From NCBI GenBank assembly GCA_016196565.1, contig JACPXK010000018.1, positions 1 to 30,534 on the forward strand: 30,534 bases of DNA, read 5' to 3'. The notes under the pieces were generated by a model. It was given only the letters and a program-made list of their open reading frames with translations. It had not been told where the DNA came from and searched no databases. Both the position numbers and the translations under genes were made by a program. This document shows, piece by piece, positions 7,554-16,251 of this stretch (its first letter is position 1; every line of letters starts with the position of its first letter). This DNA is from Candidatus Omnitrophota bacterium (GTDB lineage Bacteria; Omnitrophota; Omnitrophia; Omnitrophales; Aquincolibacteriaceae).

Positions 7554-8446
7554 GCGCACAAACAAATAAAAAATCAACCTTTGAAGGCTCGATGGTGGCG
7601 CTCGTTACGCCGTTTCGCGAAACCCGTGTGGACGAAAAAGCGCTTTACGGCCTTCTCGATTTTCATTTGAAAAACAAAACCGATGTGATTATTCCCTGCG
7701 GTACCACGGGGGAATCGGCCACCATGTCGCATGAAGAACACAAAAGTGTAATGTCGATGGTGGTTAATTATGTCAAAGGGCGCGTGCCGGTGATTTGCGG
7801 CGCCGGTTCCAATAATACCCAAGAGGCTCTCGGGCTTGTGCTCTACGCTCAAAAAATCAAGGCCGATGGTGTGCTGCTTGTGACGCCGTATTACAACAAG
7901 CCCACGCAGGAAGGTCTTTACCGCCATTATGAATTTCTCGCCTCCAAAAGCGATATTCCCATTGTGCTCTACAATGTGCCGGGACGAACGGGAGTCAATC
8001 TTGCCCCTGAAACCGTGGCGCGTCTTGCTATGTTTGATAATGTGAAGGCCGTCAAAGAAGCCAGCGGCAATCTCGATCAAGTGGACCGCATTCTGGATCT
8101 TTGCGATATTACGGTTCTTTCAGGGGATGACGGTTTGACTGTTCCCATGATCGCGATCGGAGCGCGTGGTGTGATTTCTGTGACGGCCAATGTGGTGCCG
8201 GATCTCATGAGCAAAATGGTTCATGCGGCGCTTGAGGAAGATTTCCCGCGGGCGCGGAAAATTCACCGGGAGCTTTACCGTTTGAACAAACTTCTTTTTA
8301 TCGAAACCAATCCGATCCCTGTCAAAACCGCACTTGGTCTTATGGGAAAAATCAAACCTGAAATGCGTTTGCCGCTTTGTGAAATGTCAAAACAAAATGC
8401 AAAATGTCTTGCCGATGAACTTAAAAGTCTTGGAGTTATTTCATGA
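7550..8446 (+). CDS. dapA: 4-hydroxy-tetrahydrodipicolinate synthase
   Basis: DapA condenses pyruvate with aspartate semialdehyde, the first committed step to diaminopimelate and lysine. The 298-residue TIM-barrel protein has the GTTGES phosphate-loop-like motif at 51-56, Tyr141 in LYNVPGRTG and the Schiff-base Lys169 in AVKEASG. A Thr-Pro-Tyr-Tyr stretch near 112-115 is also typical. The length is standard. The ATG overlaps the dapF stop (ATGA), and its own stop overlaps dapB the same way, so the three proteins are translationally coupled. The first dozen residues (polar, up to FEGS) are a short extension seen in many DapA proteins. Feedback by lysine is common in the family but cannot be read from sequence alone. 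Confidence 0.97.
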   Translation: MSAQTNKKSTFEGSMVALVTPFRETRVDEKALYGLLDFHLKNKTDVIIPCGTTGESATMSHEEHKSVMSMVVNYVKGRVPVICGAGSNNTQEALGLVLYAQKIKADGVLLVTPYYNKPTQEGLYRHYEFLASKSDIPIVLYNVPGRTGVNLAPETVARLAMFDNVKAVKEASGNLDQVDRILDLCDITVLSGDDGLTVPMIAIGARGVISVTANVVPDLMSKMVHAALEEDFPRARKIHRELYRLNKLLFIETNPIPVKTALGLMGKIKPEMRLPLCEMSKQNAKCLADELKSLGVIS

Positions 8447-9246
8447 TTAAGCTTGCCATGGCGGGTGCCGCCGGCCGGATGGGAAAAACCATTTTGAATC
8501 TTGCCTCGGAAGACAAGGCCTTTAAAATTACCGGGGCGTTTGAACATTCCGCAAGTCCCGCTTTGGGACAAGATATCGGCGTGATTGTTTCCGGCGAACC
8601 TCTGCGAGTCATGGTCACAAAGGATTTAAAAAAGGGCCTTGAAAATGCGGATGTGCTGATTGATTTCACGCATCCTTCGGCCGTGGCGGCTACTTTACGA
8701 TCTGCGGTAAAAGCCAAAGTGGGTTATGTGATCGGCACTACCGGGCTCAGTGATGCCCAAATTAATTTGCTCAAAGCGGCTTCCAAAAAAATTCCCATCG
8801 TGCAATCTCCCAATATGAGCATCGGCGTCAATGTTCTTTTCCGCCTGGCGGAACTGACGGCGGGCATTTTGGATGAACGCTATGATATCGAGATTTTCGA
8901 AACGCATCACCGTATGAAAAAAGATGCTCCGAGCGGAACCGCCATGAAGCTTCTTGAGATTTTAGCCAAGGCCCGGGGACGCGACGCCCGCAAAGATGCC
9001 GTTTACGGACGCCAGGGAGAGACAGGCCTTCGCCCGAAAGGAAAAATCGGGGTTTTGGCTTCACGCGGGGGAGATGTGGTGGGCGATCATTTGATTTCTT
9101 TTTTAGGAGACGGCGAGAGGATTGAACTCATCCACCGGGCTTCTTCACGCAATGCCTTTGCCCAAGGAGCGTTAACCGCAGCAAAATTCATTGCGAAGCG
9201 CAAGAACGGTTTTTATAATATGCAGCAAGTGCTGGGCATTTCCTGA
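8443..9246 (+). CDS. dapB: 4-hydroxy-tetrahydrodipicolinate reductase
   Basis: DapB reduces the DapA product with NAD(P)H to tetrahydrodipicolinate. The 267-residue protein has the Rossmann nucleotide loop GAAGRMG at 8-14, DFTHPSA at 74-80, GTTGLS at about 98-103, and the catalytic motif ETHHRMKKDAPSGTA at 153-167 with His155/His156 and Lys160. This is a complete bacterial-type DapB. It ends the dap operon. About 50 bp separate it from the envelope gene that follows, with no strong terminator visible, so some read-through is possible. Confidence 0.97.
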   Translation: MIKLAMAGAAGRMGKTILNLASEDKAFKITGAFEHSASPALGQDIGVIVSGEPLRVMVTKDLKKGLENADVLIDFTHPSAVAATLRSAVKAKVGYVIGTTGLSDAQINLLKAASKKIPIVQSPNMSIGVNVLFRLAELTAGILDERYDIEIFETHHRMKKDAPSGTAMKLLEILAKARGRDARKDAVYGRQGETGLRPKGKIGVLASRGGDVVGDHLISFLGDGERIELIHRASSRNAFAQGALTAAKFIAKRKNGFYNMQQVLGIS

Positions 9247-9297
9247 AAATTATTTTTTTGCCAACTTTTTTTAAACTTTAAGGAAGCCTTAATTAAA

Positions 9298-11115
9298 ATG
9301 AGACCCCGCCTTACCCAGCTTCTTGGTTTGCTGGCATTTCTGACTCTCCATTCGCTTTGTCTTTTTGCGGATGAAACCGTTGTTACCGAAACTCTCATTG
9401 CCGAATCGCCGAGCCCTTCTCCATCTCCCGTAGAGTCTCCTGCGCCTATAGTTTCTACTACAGTGCCTCCTGTGCCGGAAGTTTCACCGGCAGCAGTGCA
9501 AGAAGTGCCGCCATCGCCTGCACCGGTTGAAGAAGTCCCGGTTGTTGAACCCGAAACGGTTGTCACCGGCGAAACTATTCCGATTGAAGCGGTGCCATCT
9601 CCGGAACCGGCGCCGGTGCCGGAACGTCGTCGTCCGGTTAAAGAAGAATTACTACCGCCGCCGAATCTTTTTGCCGAGCATTTCTTTTTGAAGCCCGAAC
9701 TCAAACTCAAATATAAAACCTGGGAAACAAACGGATTCGTGTTTATGGAAACACCCAACCGGGAACAAAAATCACGTTATTCCCTGGTCACGGATTTTGC
9801 CGCGAGTGCCATGAAGAGCCAAATCCTCCCCGGACTTGAAACGGTGGAAGACGTGCGCAAATGGGTCAAAGACAATGTAAAGTCCGCGGTTTTTGAGGGT
9901 GTGGAAGTTAAACGTGTGCCCGTTCCTGTTCCGTCGGGGGAAGAAAAATTCCGTTATTGGGTGGGGCAAAAAAGTTTTGCCACGGCGGACGAGGCCCGCG
10001 CTGAAATTGCCATGATCAAGGCCATCAGTGAAAAGGAGGGCCGTGATTTTAATGCCATGATTCAGGAGGCCGCGCGTTATGTGAGCCAGCCCGAAGAAGA
10101 ACCACCGGTTGAAATCAAAACCCCCGCCCAATTTGAAAAAGAAGAAGAAATCATGCTCAAATTTATCGATCACCTTGATATCGGCAATGAAATGTTCGGG
10201 CCGTTTCAAGGCGAGGGAACGGGCGAGCCCATTGTTTGGCAATCCTTCGGTGAAACCAGCTGGCGCATGACGAATCTGGATAAGAAAAATTTCAGCGATC
10301 AGGTGGGATTTTGGACCAACCGTATGGTTTTCAAAGGCCTGCGGGCGCCGCTTAGCACCATCGATCCTTTTATTGAAGCGACTGCCGCTTTGGAAACTAA
10401 CGGAGTGGATTCCGCCTCGCATCTTGATCTGAGCGTCGGTCTTGAGTGGCGTCCGCTGGGCCGCAATCCCTGGTTCCTCAATTTCAGGCCGTGGTCTTTG
10501 CCGCTTCTGGAATTTATGCGCAATTTCCGCTTTTACTTTCAGTATTTTGACCGCAAAAATCTCAAAGACGAAGTTGAAGAAAGCCCGGATTATGAGCTTC
10601 AAGCCGGAGTCCAGATTTTCTACGAATGGGGCGTGGATTTGCCGCCGGTCGGAGAAGGCGAGCCCACCACGGTTCCCGATTATCTGCGCCGTTATGTTTG
10701 GGGAGAATATTTCGGCAGTTACCGGTATGAAACGACTGATTTTGCCTTCCAGCAATTCAACGCCTTTATTTTTAATTCTTCCGTGCTGGTGGGTATCATC
10801 CTGCCCGGCATTCCCGTTCCTGAAAATCCGATTATGGATGAATTTGTGATGATGCCTTACGCCCATTTCGAACATGTCAATAACACGCAGTATCCCTTTT
10901 ATTATCAAAACCGGCTTTTTGTGGGCGGCGGCGTGCGCTGGATGCCGTTTCGCAATTACCGTTTCAAAGAAAATGAATGGCTTTCCAAAACCAAGGTCTT
11001 TATCGAATACGTCGGGGTCGGCGGCGCGCAATACACCAAACAGGATGCCTATCCAAACGGCGTGCCGGATTATGATTTCAGAATCGGCGTTGCGGTTTCG
11101 CAGAGACGTTTTTAA
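9298..11115 (+). CDS. Outer-membrane beta-barrel protein with Pro-rich N-terminal linker
   Basis: This 605-residue protein has an N-terminal signal peptide (LLGLLAFLTLHSLCLFA, then DETV). A low-complexity Pro/Val/Glu/Ser linker follows at about 30-115. The body has alternating aromatic beta strands from about residue 330 to the end. It ends in SQRRF, with the terminal phenylalanine expected of BAM-inserted outer-membrane proteins. The last third (VGGGVRWMPF, KVFIEYVGVGG) is reminiscent of the barrel halves of NfrA/PgaA-type exopolysaccharide or phage-receptor proteins, but I cannot assign it with confidence. An AAGGAAG lies 11 nt before the ATG. Only 2 nt separate it from the 1558-residue barrel gene, so both are almost certainly made together. 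Function unknown; a periplasm-spanning linker attached to an outer-membrane barrel is the inferred architecture. Confidence 0.75.
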   Translation: MRPRLTQLLGLLAFLTLHSLCLFADETVVTETLIAESPSPSPSPVESPAPIVSTTVPPVPEVSPAAVQEVPPSPAPVEEVPVVEPETVVTGETIPIEAVPSPEPAPVPERRRPVKEELLPPPNLFAEHFFLKPELKLKYKTWETNGFVFMETPNREQKSRYSLVTDFAASAMKSQILPGLETVEDVRKWVKDNVKSAVFEGVEVKRVPVPVPSGEEKFRYWVGQKSFATADEARAEIAMIKAISEKEGRDFNAMIQEAARYVSQPEEEPPVEIKTPAQFEKEEEIMLKFIDHLDIGNEMFGPFQGEGTGEPIVWQSFGETSWRMTNLDKKNFSDQVGFWTNRMVFKGLRAPLSTIDPFIEATAALETNGVDSASHLDLSVGLEWRPLGRNPWFLNFRPWSLPLLEFMRNFRFYFQYFDRKNLKDEVEESPDYELQAGVQIFYEWGVDLPPVGEGEPTTVPDYLRRYVWGEYFGSYRYETTDFAFQQFNAFIFNSSVLVGIILPGIPVPENPIMDEFVMMPYAHFEHVNNTQYPFYYQNRLFVGGGVRWMPFRNYRFKENEWLSKTKVFIEYVGVGGAQYTKQDAYPNGVPDYDFRIGVAVSQRRF

Positions 11116-11117
11116 TC

Positions 11118-14100
11118 ATGAATAATTTTTTCCCCTTTAGCCGTCATTGTTCACTTCGTTCGCTCGCAATGACATTGGCAGCAGTTACCGTCCTCGCAGT
11201 TTTTACTCCCTCTGCCTTCGCCAATGTGCTCGGCAATACGGGATTTGAGCAGGATATCGGCGACGGAACCAAAGAAAACTGGAACAATGATAATGGAGCT
11301 ACGCGTCTTAGTGCAGCACAAGTAGCGGCTCTTGGACTTGGATTTTCAGCGCCACCAGAAGGTAATTTTGTTTTGGGACTTCAAACAGAAAATGAATTTA
11401 CATTTCAGCTTCGCAGACCGGTTCATGAAGGAGATTCCGCAGTTTTTACCGGACGCGTTGAATCGAATATAGCGCCGGGTGGAGTCGATGACGGCGCAGA
11501 ATTTGTTATTGAGTTTAAGAGGAATTTGCCAGGTGGCGGCGATACTTTAATTCGAGCCGTGTTGTCAGACCGTCTTAATACTGATATTGCTGACTCCTAT
11601 GCTCCTGGAACAGGGTTTCGTCGTGTTACGATAAGTGGACAAGCACCTTCTGGTACGGATTTGGTTGTGTTTACTTTACGAACTCAAGGCGCAGACGGAG
11701 ATGTCTTGTTTGATGATATGTCCGCGGAAATTAATCCCGCCAAACTTGCGGTGAGTGCATCGAAGAATCGTGTGAAAGCCGGCGATGTGGTCACCATCTT
11801 TTCGGAATTTCGCAATATGTCGGGGGATGCGCTCAATAATGTGGAACTTGTGGCTGATCTCCCGCGCGGTTTGGATGTTCTCACTCAATCGATTCGTGTG
11901 AATGGAAATCCCGCAACCTCCCGCGAAGGTTCTCTGATTATTCCGGTAGGAGGTATTGCCCCCAACAACACCGCTCGTATTGCCTTCCAAGTGCTGGTGA
12001 CAGGGGGTGTGGTGGCCGGAAAAAATTATGAAATCGGAATTCGCATCAGCAACACCGGGAATGTCAATCTTTCCCAGCGAGCCAGCATTCAGCTTACGGT
12101 CAAAGGCGATCCGGTTTTTGATGAAGGTACCGTGATCGGTAAAGTTTTCAATGACTTAAATCAAAACGGCGTTCAGGACAAGGGAGAAAAAGGGGTGCCG
12201 TATGTCCGACTTGCCACCGAAGAAGGCATTGTCATTATCACCGATGAAAACGGAAAATATCACATCCCTGGAGTTAAACCCGGCCGCCATGTGATAAAAA
12301 TCGACGGGCATTCCCTGCCGCAGGGAACGAAATTCATTACCGAAGAAGCTTATCTGATTAAAACCACTCCCGGTATTTTGAATAAGGCCAATTTTGCTGT
12401 TTTGCTTCCGCCGAGCGCCGTTCCGGAACAATTTCATGAAGATTTAAAAGTCGTAATCACGCAAGGTTTGGACACGTCCCGGCCGGTTTTAAAAGTCCGC
12501 ATGGAACCCGATATTTTGCGGGTCGGGCTTGGGAAATTGGAAAAAGAGCCGTCCTTTCGTTTCAAAATCAATTATCCGGAATTTGTAAAAACCTGGAAAC
12601 TTGAAATTCGTAACGAAATGGGCCAGGAAGTTTGGACCGGCTTCGGCGTTTCGGAGCCTCCGGCCGAAGTGGTGTGGCAGGGACAAACCGATGCAGGCCT
12701 GATGATTGCCCCCGGCCTTTATTCTTATCAACTCAAAGTGGAAGATACGAGAGGCCGTGAGGACTGGACTCCTTTACAATTCCTTCGCGTCATTTCAAAA
12801 GTCGATGATGAGGCCAAACAAAAGGCCGTGATCGAAATTCCGCCGGTCGGGGATTTTAATATTTTTAAGGACGGCAAACAAAGCATTCCGCTTGTCGCCA
12901 AACCGACGCTTCGCGTTCAAGGAAAAACCAAACCCGGCTATAAATTAACCATTAATTCGCGGCCCATTCCGGTTGAGTCCAAGACCGGCGCTTTTCAAAC
13001 CGAGTTTTACACCACGCCCGGGGAAAAAGAAATTGTCGTGAGCACGACTTCTCCGGAAGGGGAAATTGTTTCGTACCGGGAAACCGTCAAGGTGCGCGAC
13101 AGCACCTTTTTTGCCGTGGCCCTTGGGGAAGAACAGATGGGAGTCAATTTTTCCCGGGGAGTGCTGGAATCGGCGGGCGATGACAAAAGCCTGAAAGAGG
13201 GTTTTTATCAAGACGGCCGTCTTTCTTATTATTTGAAAGGAAAGATCAAAGGAAAATTTTTGGTCAAATCACATTATGACACGAGCGATAAACGCTCCGC
13301 GCTTTTTACCAATCTTGATCCCGACGATTATTATCCGGTTTATGGCGACGGCTCCACGCGCGACTATGAAGGGCGCGACAGCCTGCAGCGTTTTTACATC
13401 ATCATTGAGATGGACCGTTCTTATGTCAAATGGGGAAGTTATCAAACCAATTTTACGGACACGGAACTTTCCAGTTATAACCGAACTCTTTCGGGCCTTA
13501 AGGTCAATGTCGAGACCACGGCCACCACGCCTTACGGCGATCCCAAACGCGGTTTTAAAGTGTTCAGCGCCCGTTCCCAGTCGCGCGGGGCGCATGATGA
13601 ATTTGCCGCTACCGGCGGATCGCTTTATTATTTGCGCAACCGCCGTTTGGTGGAAGGCAGCGAGAAACTTCGCGTGGAAGTCCGCGACAAAATTCAGGAA
13701 GTGTCCCATTTTGGAATGACAATCGCCAGTTATGATCTTCAGGAAGGCAAAGATTACGAAATCGATTATGACGAGGGCCGCATTCTTCTTTCGCGTCCGC
13801 TTTCTTCGGTCGCGGCTTCCGATACGCTTGTCTCAGTTGATATTCTCGATGGGAATCCAGTTTATTTGGTCGCCGACTATGAATTTGACAGTCCGGCAAG
13901 CGCTTTTGAAAATGAAAATAGCGGACTTCGCGGCTACACCCATGTGGGAGATCATTTAAAACTTGGAGCTACGGTTGTGGAAGAACAGCGCCTCAATGAG
14001 GATTATGATCTGCGCGGCATTGATGCGACGCTAAAAATCGGACGAAGCTCCAAAATTACCGCCGAATACGCCGAATCCAAATTGCAACAGGTCAGAACGG

Positions 14101-15794
14101 CCCTTTCCTATAACGGAGGTTTGAGTTTTGTCGATACACCGATGATCGGGAGCAAACGTGATGAGCGTGAAGGGGCTTTTGTGATTAAAGCCGAAAGCAA
14201 GCCCATGAAAAATCTTGAAACCAGTGCTTATGTTCAAAAAGTTCAACCGGGTTTTTCTAATGACAGGATACGATTGCAGGAAGGAATCGGCAAATACGGG
14301 GTGGCGGCAAAATACCGGATTACCGATTATTTTCATCTGCGATACCGTTATGACACCAGCGAAATAGTCAGCCAGCTCCGTCCGTTTTTTGAGAAGGATT
14401 TTGGATCGACCTTTGAAAAAACAAAGACTCATGTTGCGCAAGCCATTTATGATGATCAGCGTTGGCTGGCTCAAGCCGAATACCAGCGCCAAAATACCGA
14501 TTTTCCAGGCCCTGGGGAAGATGTCCCCAGCCTTCTTTCCATCGCTGAGTTTGACGATGTTGTGGCAGGTAAAATCGGTTATCACCTTAACGAGCGTTTG
14601 CTTCCTTATGTCAAGGTTCAGACGATTATTCATGGAAAGGCCAATCATCAATATGGAGGGGGTGTCCGTTATCAAGTGACGAAGGATTTTTACGCCTACA
14701 TGGAAGAAATGATTGGAAATTTGGGCGATTCCACCTTTTTGGGTTTTGAAAAAATTCATGATGGAAAGAACCGGAGTTATGCCAATGTGAGAATGATAGA
14801 CCGCGGAATTGGCAATCCGACACTTAGCACGACGATGGGTAACGCCTTTGCTTTGACCGAAAAATCGCGCGTTTTTTCGGAGCGCCAGCATTCGACTTAT
14901 CTTGGGGAAGACGGATACGCGGATATTTTGGGTTATGAAGGCAAAAAGGGGGATCATTGGGGATTTGAAAGCAAATTTGAACGCCGGAATCTTGATAGCA
15001 AGCGTTCGGATTTCCTTGATGGGAGGTCTGAGGGTGCTGAGCTTCGTAATAATACGAGTAATGCGGCTTCAGGAGCAGTAAGTTATGCTGACGGGGACAA
15101 GTTCAAAGCGAGGACATCTTTAGAAGGAATAAAATACAATGATGCGCCGGAGCTTTATCAATGGGTGACGCGCAATTCTGTGCAATATCAGATCAGCCAG
15201 GATTTAAGTTATTTGGGCAAATTGGATTTCGGAAAATCGCGGTTTACAGAACCCGGCAATACCTCCGGATTGTTTATGGAGCTCAGCACGGGAGTTGCTT
15301 ACCGGCCCGTGGATTTTGACCGTTTGAATGTCCTGACGCGCTACACGTATGTCAAAGATATTGCCAATGACCTTCAATTCCAGACCGAACTTCTCAACGG
15401 GCTTGAAACCGACGAAACTTCCCATATTATTTCCATCGACCTGGCTTATGATATTTTCAAATACCTGCAGGTCGTCGAAAAAATCGCTTACAAACGCGGA
15501 ATTTTTGAAACCGCGGAGACCGATCCTTTGACGGTCGGCCAATTTCTTTGGGCCCACCGGTTCAATTTTCACGTGACGCGCAAATGGGATGTGGCGGCGG
15601 AGTATCATCTTCTTATGCAATCAGACACGGCGGACAATTTCCGGCACGGGGCGCTGGCCGAGATTGACCGGGAATTTTATGAGTATGTGAGGCTTGGTTT
15701 GGGTTATAATTTTACGGATTTTGACGATGATTTACGTAGCACCAATAAATACGACAGCCACGGGCCTTATGTCCGGCTTACAGGAAAATTCTAA
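11118..15794 (+). CDS. Giant outer-membrane protein: jelly-roll, DUF11, SdrD-B-like and beta-barrel
   Basis: This 1558-residue exported protein has a signal peptide ending SAFA near residue 35. A beta-sandwich-like module (GFEQDIGDGTKENW) follows at about 36-200. A DUF11-type repeat comes at about 210-330 (KAGDVVTIFSEFRN). An SdrD-B-like domain at about 335-425 has a Ca-binding-like DLNQNGVQDKGEKGVP, and an FlgD-like Ig stretch lies near 490-560. From about 690 the protein is aromatic-rich amphipathic strand to the C-terminal LTGKF, which fits a large barrel ending in Phe. The start at 11118 lies 2 nt after the preceding barrel gene. ATG 11169 (residue 18) would also give a compact signal peptide. 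The n-region between these two starts is encoded by a palindromic genomic repeat. I infer an outer-membrane pore with periplasmic or surface carbohydrate-binding modules; the substrate is unknown. Confidence 0.75.
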   Translation: MNNFFPFSRHCSLRSLAMTLAAVTVLAVFTPSAFANVLGNTGFEQDIGDGTKENWNNDNGATRLSAAQVAALGLGFSAPPEGNFVLGLQTENEFTFQLRRPVHEGDSAVFTGRVESNIAPGGVDDGAEFVIEFKRNLPGGGDTLIRAVLSDRLNTDIADSYAPGTGFRRVTISGQAPSGTDLVVFTLRTQGADGDVLFDDMSAEINPAKLAVSASKNRVKAGDVVTIFSEFRNMSGDALNNVELVADLPRGLDVLTQSIRVNGNPATSREGSLIIPVGGIAPNNTARIAFQVLVTGGVVAGKNYEIGIRISNTGNVNLSQRASIQLTVKGDPVFDEGTVIGKVFNDLNQNGVQDKGEKGVPYVRLATEEGIVIITDENGKYHIPGVKPGRHVIKIDGHSLPQGTKFITEEAYLIKTTPGILNKANFAVLLPPSAVPEQFHEDLKVVITQGLDTSRPVLKVRMEPDILRVGLGKLEKEPSFRFKINYPEFVKTWKLEIRNEMGQEVWTGFGVSEPPAEVVWQGQTDAGLMIAPGLYSYQLKVEDTRGREDWTPLQFLRVISKVDDEAKQKAVIEIPPVGDFNIFKDGKQSIPLVAKPTLRVQGKTKPGYKLTINSRPIPVESKTGAFQTEFYTTPGEKEIVVSTTSPEGEIVSYRETVKVRDSTFFAVALGEEQMGVNFSRGVLESAGDDKSLKEGFYQDGRLSYYLKGKIKGKFLVKSHYDTSDKRSALFTNLDPDDYYPVYGDGSTRDYEGRDSLQRFYIIIEMDRSYVKWGSYQTNFTDTELSSYNRTLSGLKVNVETTATTPYGDPKRGFKVFSARSQSRGAHDEFAATGGSLYYLRNRRLVEGSEKLRVEVRDKIQEVSHFGMTIASYDLQEGKDYEIDYDEGRILLSRPLSSVAASDTLVSVDILDGNPVYLVADYEFDSPASAFENENSGLRGYTHVGDHLKLGATVVEEQRLNEDYDLRGIDATLKIGRSSKITAEYAESKLQQVRTALSYNGGLSFVDTPMIGSKRDEREGAFVIKAESKPMKNLETSAYVQKVQPGFSNDRIRLQEGIGKYGVAAKYRITDYFHLRYRYDTSEIVSQLRPFFEKDFGSTFEKTKTHVAQAIYDDQRWLAQAEYQRQNTDFPGPGEDVPSLLSIAEFDDVVAGKIGYHLNERLLPYVKVQTIIHGKANHQYGGGVRYQVTKDFYAYMEEMIGNLGDSTFLGFEKIHDGKNRSYANVRMIDRGIGNPTLSTTMGNAFALTEKSRVFSERQHSTYLGEDGYADILGYEGKKGDHWGFESKFERRNLDSKRSDFLDGRSEGAELRNNTSNAASGAVSYADGDKFKARTSLEGIKYNDAPELYQWVTRNSVQYQISQDLSYLGKLDFGKSRFTEPGNTSGLFMELSTGVAYRPVDFDRLNVLTRYTYVKDIANDLQFQTELLNGLETDETSHIISIDLAYDIFKYLQVVEKIAYKRGIFETAETDPLTVGQFLWAHRFNFHVTRKWDVAAEYHLLMQSDTADNFRHGALAEIDREFYEYVRLGLGYNFTDFDDDLRSTNKYDSHGPYVRLTGKF
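11142..11173 (+). repeat. REP-like palindrome inside a signal-peptide coding region
   Basis: GTCATTG at 11143-11149 and CAATGAC at 11167-11173 form a 7-bp perfect inverted repeat around a GAGCGAACGAAGTGA core (reverse strand). This matches the widespread GTCATTGCGAGCG-type palindromes normally found between genes. Here it is read as RHCSLRSLAMT in the N-terminus of the large barrel protein. The family name is recalled from experience, not searched. Confidence 0.65.
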
Positions 15795-15805
15795 TGGAGG
15801 GTAAA

Positions 15806-16204
15806 ATGAAACGTTTTAATGCGGCTTGGATAGTCCTTATGACGGCTGTTTTTTCCTTTTCTTTTCAGGGATGCGTGCACGCCCCCAAAGCGATTCTTCC
15901 GACCTATGACGAAGTCTTGGTTTTTGAGCTGCCGTACGACCTGGTTTATCTGCGGGCCATGGAGGCCTTGGAAAATGTGGACGGATGGGAAGTCGAAGAA
16001 ACCGAAAAGGAAAAGGGGATTATCCGTGTCCGCAACGTCCAGTTTAAAAAAGTGGGCGACATGGACGTTCAGCTTGCCAATATTCTCATCCAAAGGCTGG
16101 ACCGCAGAAAAACTTCAGTTTCGTTTGCCGAGGATTCGCAGCATGTCCTTGGCGGAGATAAGCTGCTTCAATCCATTTCGGAGTTTGTGGGCCAAGAGTT
16201 ATAA
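15806..16204 (+). CDS. Small lipoprotein of the barrel operon
   Basis: This 132-residue protein has a hydrophobic signal sequence and a lipobox-like FQGC (Cys near residue 24), so it is a predicted lipoprotein. GGAGG at 15796-15800 is placed ideally for ATG 15806. An upstream in-frame ATG at 15794 overlaps the barrel stop but lacks a ribosome site, so 15806 is preferred. The mature domain starts with a YDEVLVFELPYDLVYLRAMEA stretch. It then has W-EVEETEKEKGIIRV and VSFAEDSQ, the pattern of small periplasmic alpha/beta domains in which a protein is shed of a transient conformer; I do not recognise a named family. It closes the operon with the two outer-membrane barrels and may be their periplasmic or outer-leaflet partner. 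Confidence 0.7.
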   Translation: MKRFNAAWIVLMTAVFSFSFQGCVHAPKAILPTYDEVLVFELPYDLVYLRAMEALENVDGWEVEETEKEKGIIRVRNVQFKKVGDMDVQLANILIQRLDRRKTSVSFAEDSQHVLGGDKLLQSISEFVGQEL

Positions 16205-16214
16205 CCTAATTCCT

Positions 16215-16240
16215 GAGGGGTCAGGCCCCTTCTGCTTTTT
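16215..16240 (+). terminator. Probable terminator / REP-like hairpin after the lipoprotein gene
   Basis: AGGGG (16216-16220) and CCCCT (16226-16230) pair around TCAGG, with a G-T extension, and a CTTTTT run follows. The stem is short, so termination strength is uncertain. The loop CAGG links it to the palindromes at 3760-3795 and 22766-22780. Confidence 0.5.
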
Positions 16241-16251
16241 ATTTGATTGTT

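Noticed and set aside
9772..11031. Long minus-strand open frame (419 codons) opposite the 605-residue barrel gene
   Set aside because: Its translation is rich in His, Phe and Arg with no domain or signal, as expected from the complement of a biased coding strand. The plus-strand protein has a signal peptide and a barrel.
11280..11740. Horizontal transfer suggested by a more AT-rich stretch in the N-terminal module of the large barrel gene
   Set aside because: The shift is mild and also seen in the Ig-repeat gene; it may reflect extracellular-domain amino-acid use. No boundaries or mobility signals were found.
14031..14957. Minus-strand open frame (308 codons) inside the large barrel gene
   Set aside because: A shadow of a repetitive aromatic-rich coding region; no ribosome site and no family features.
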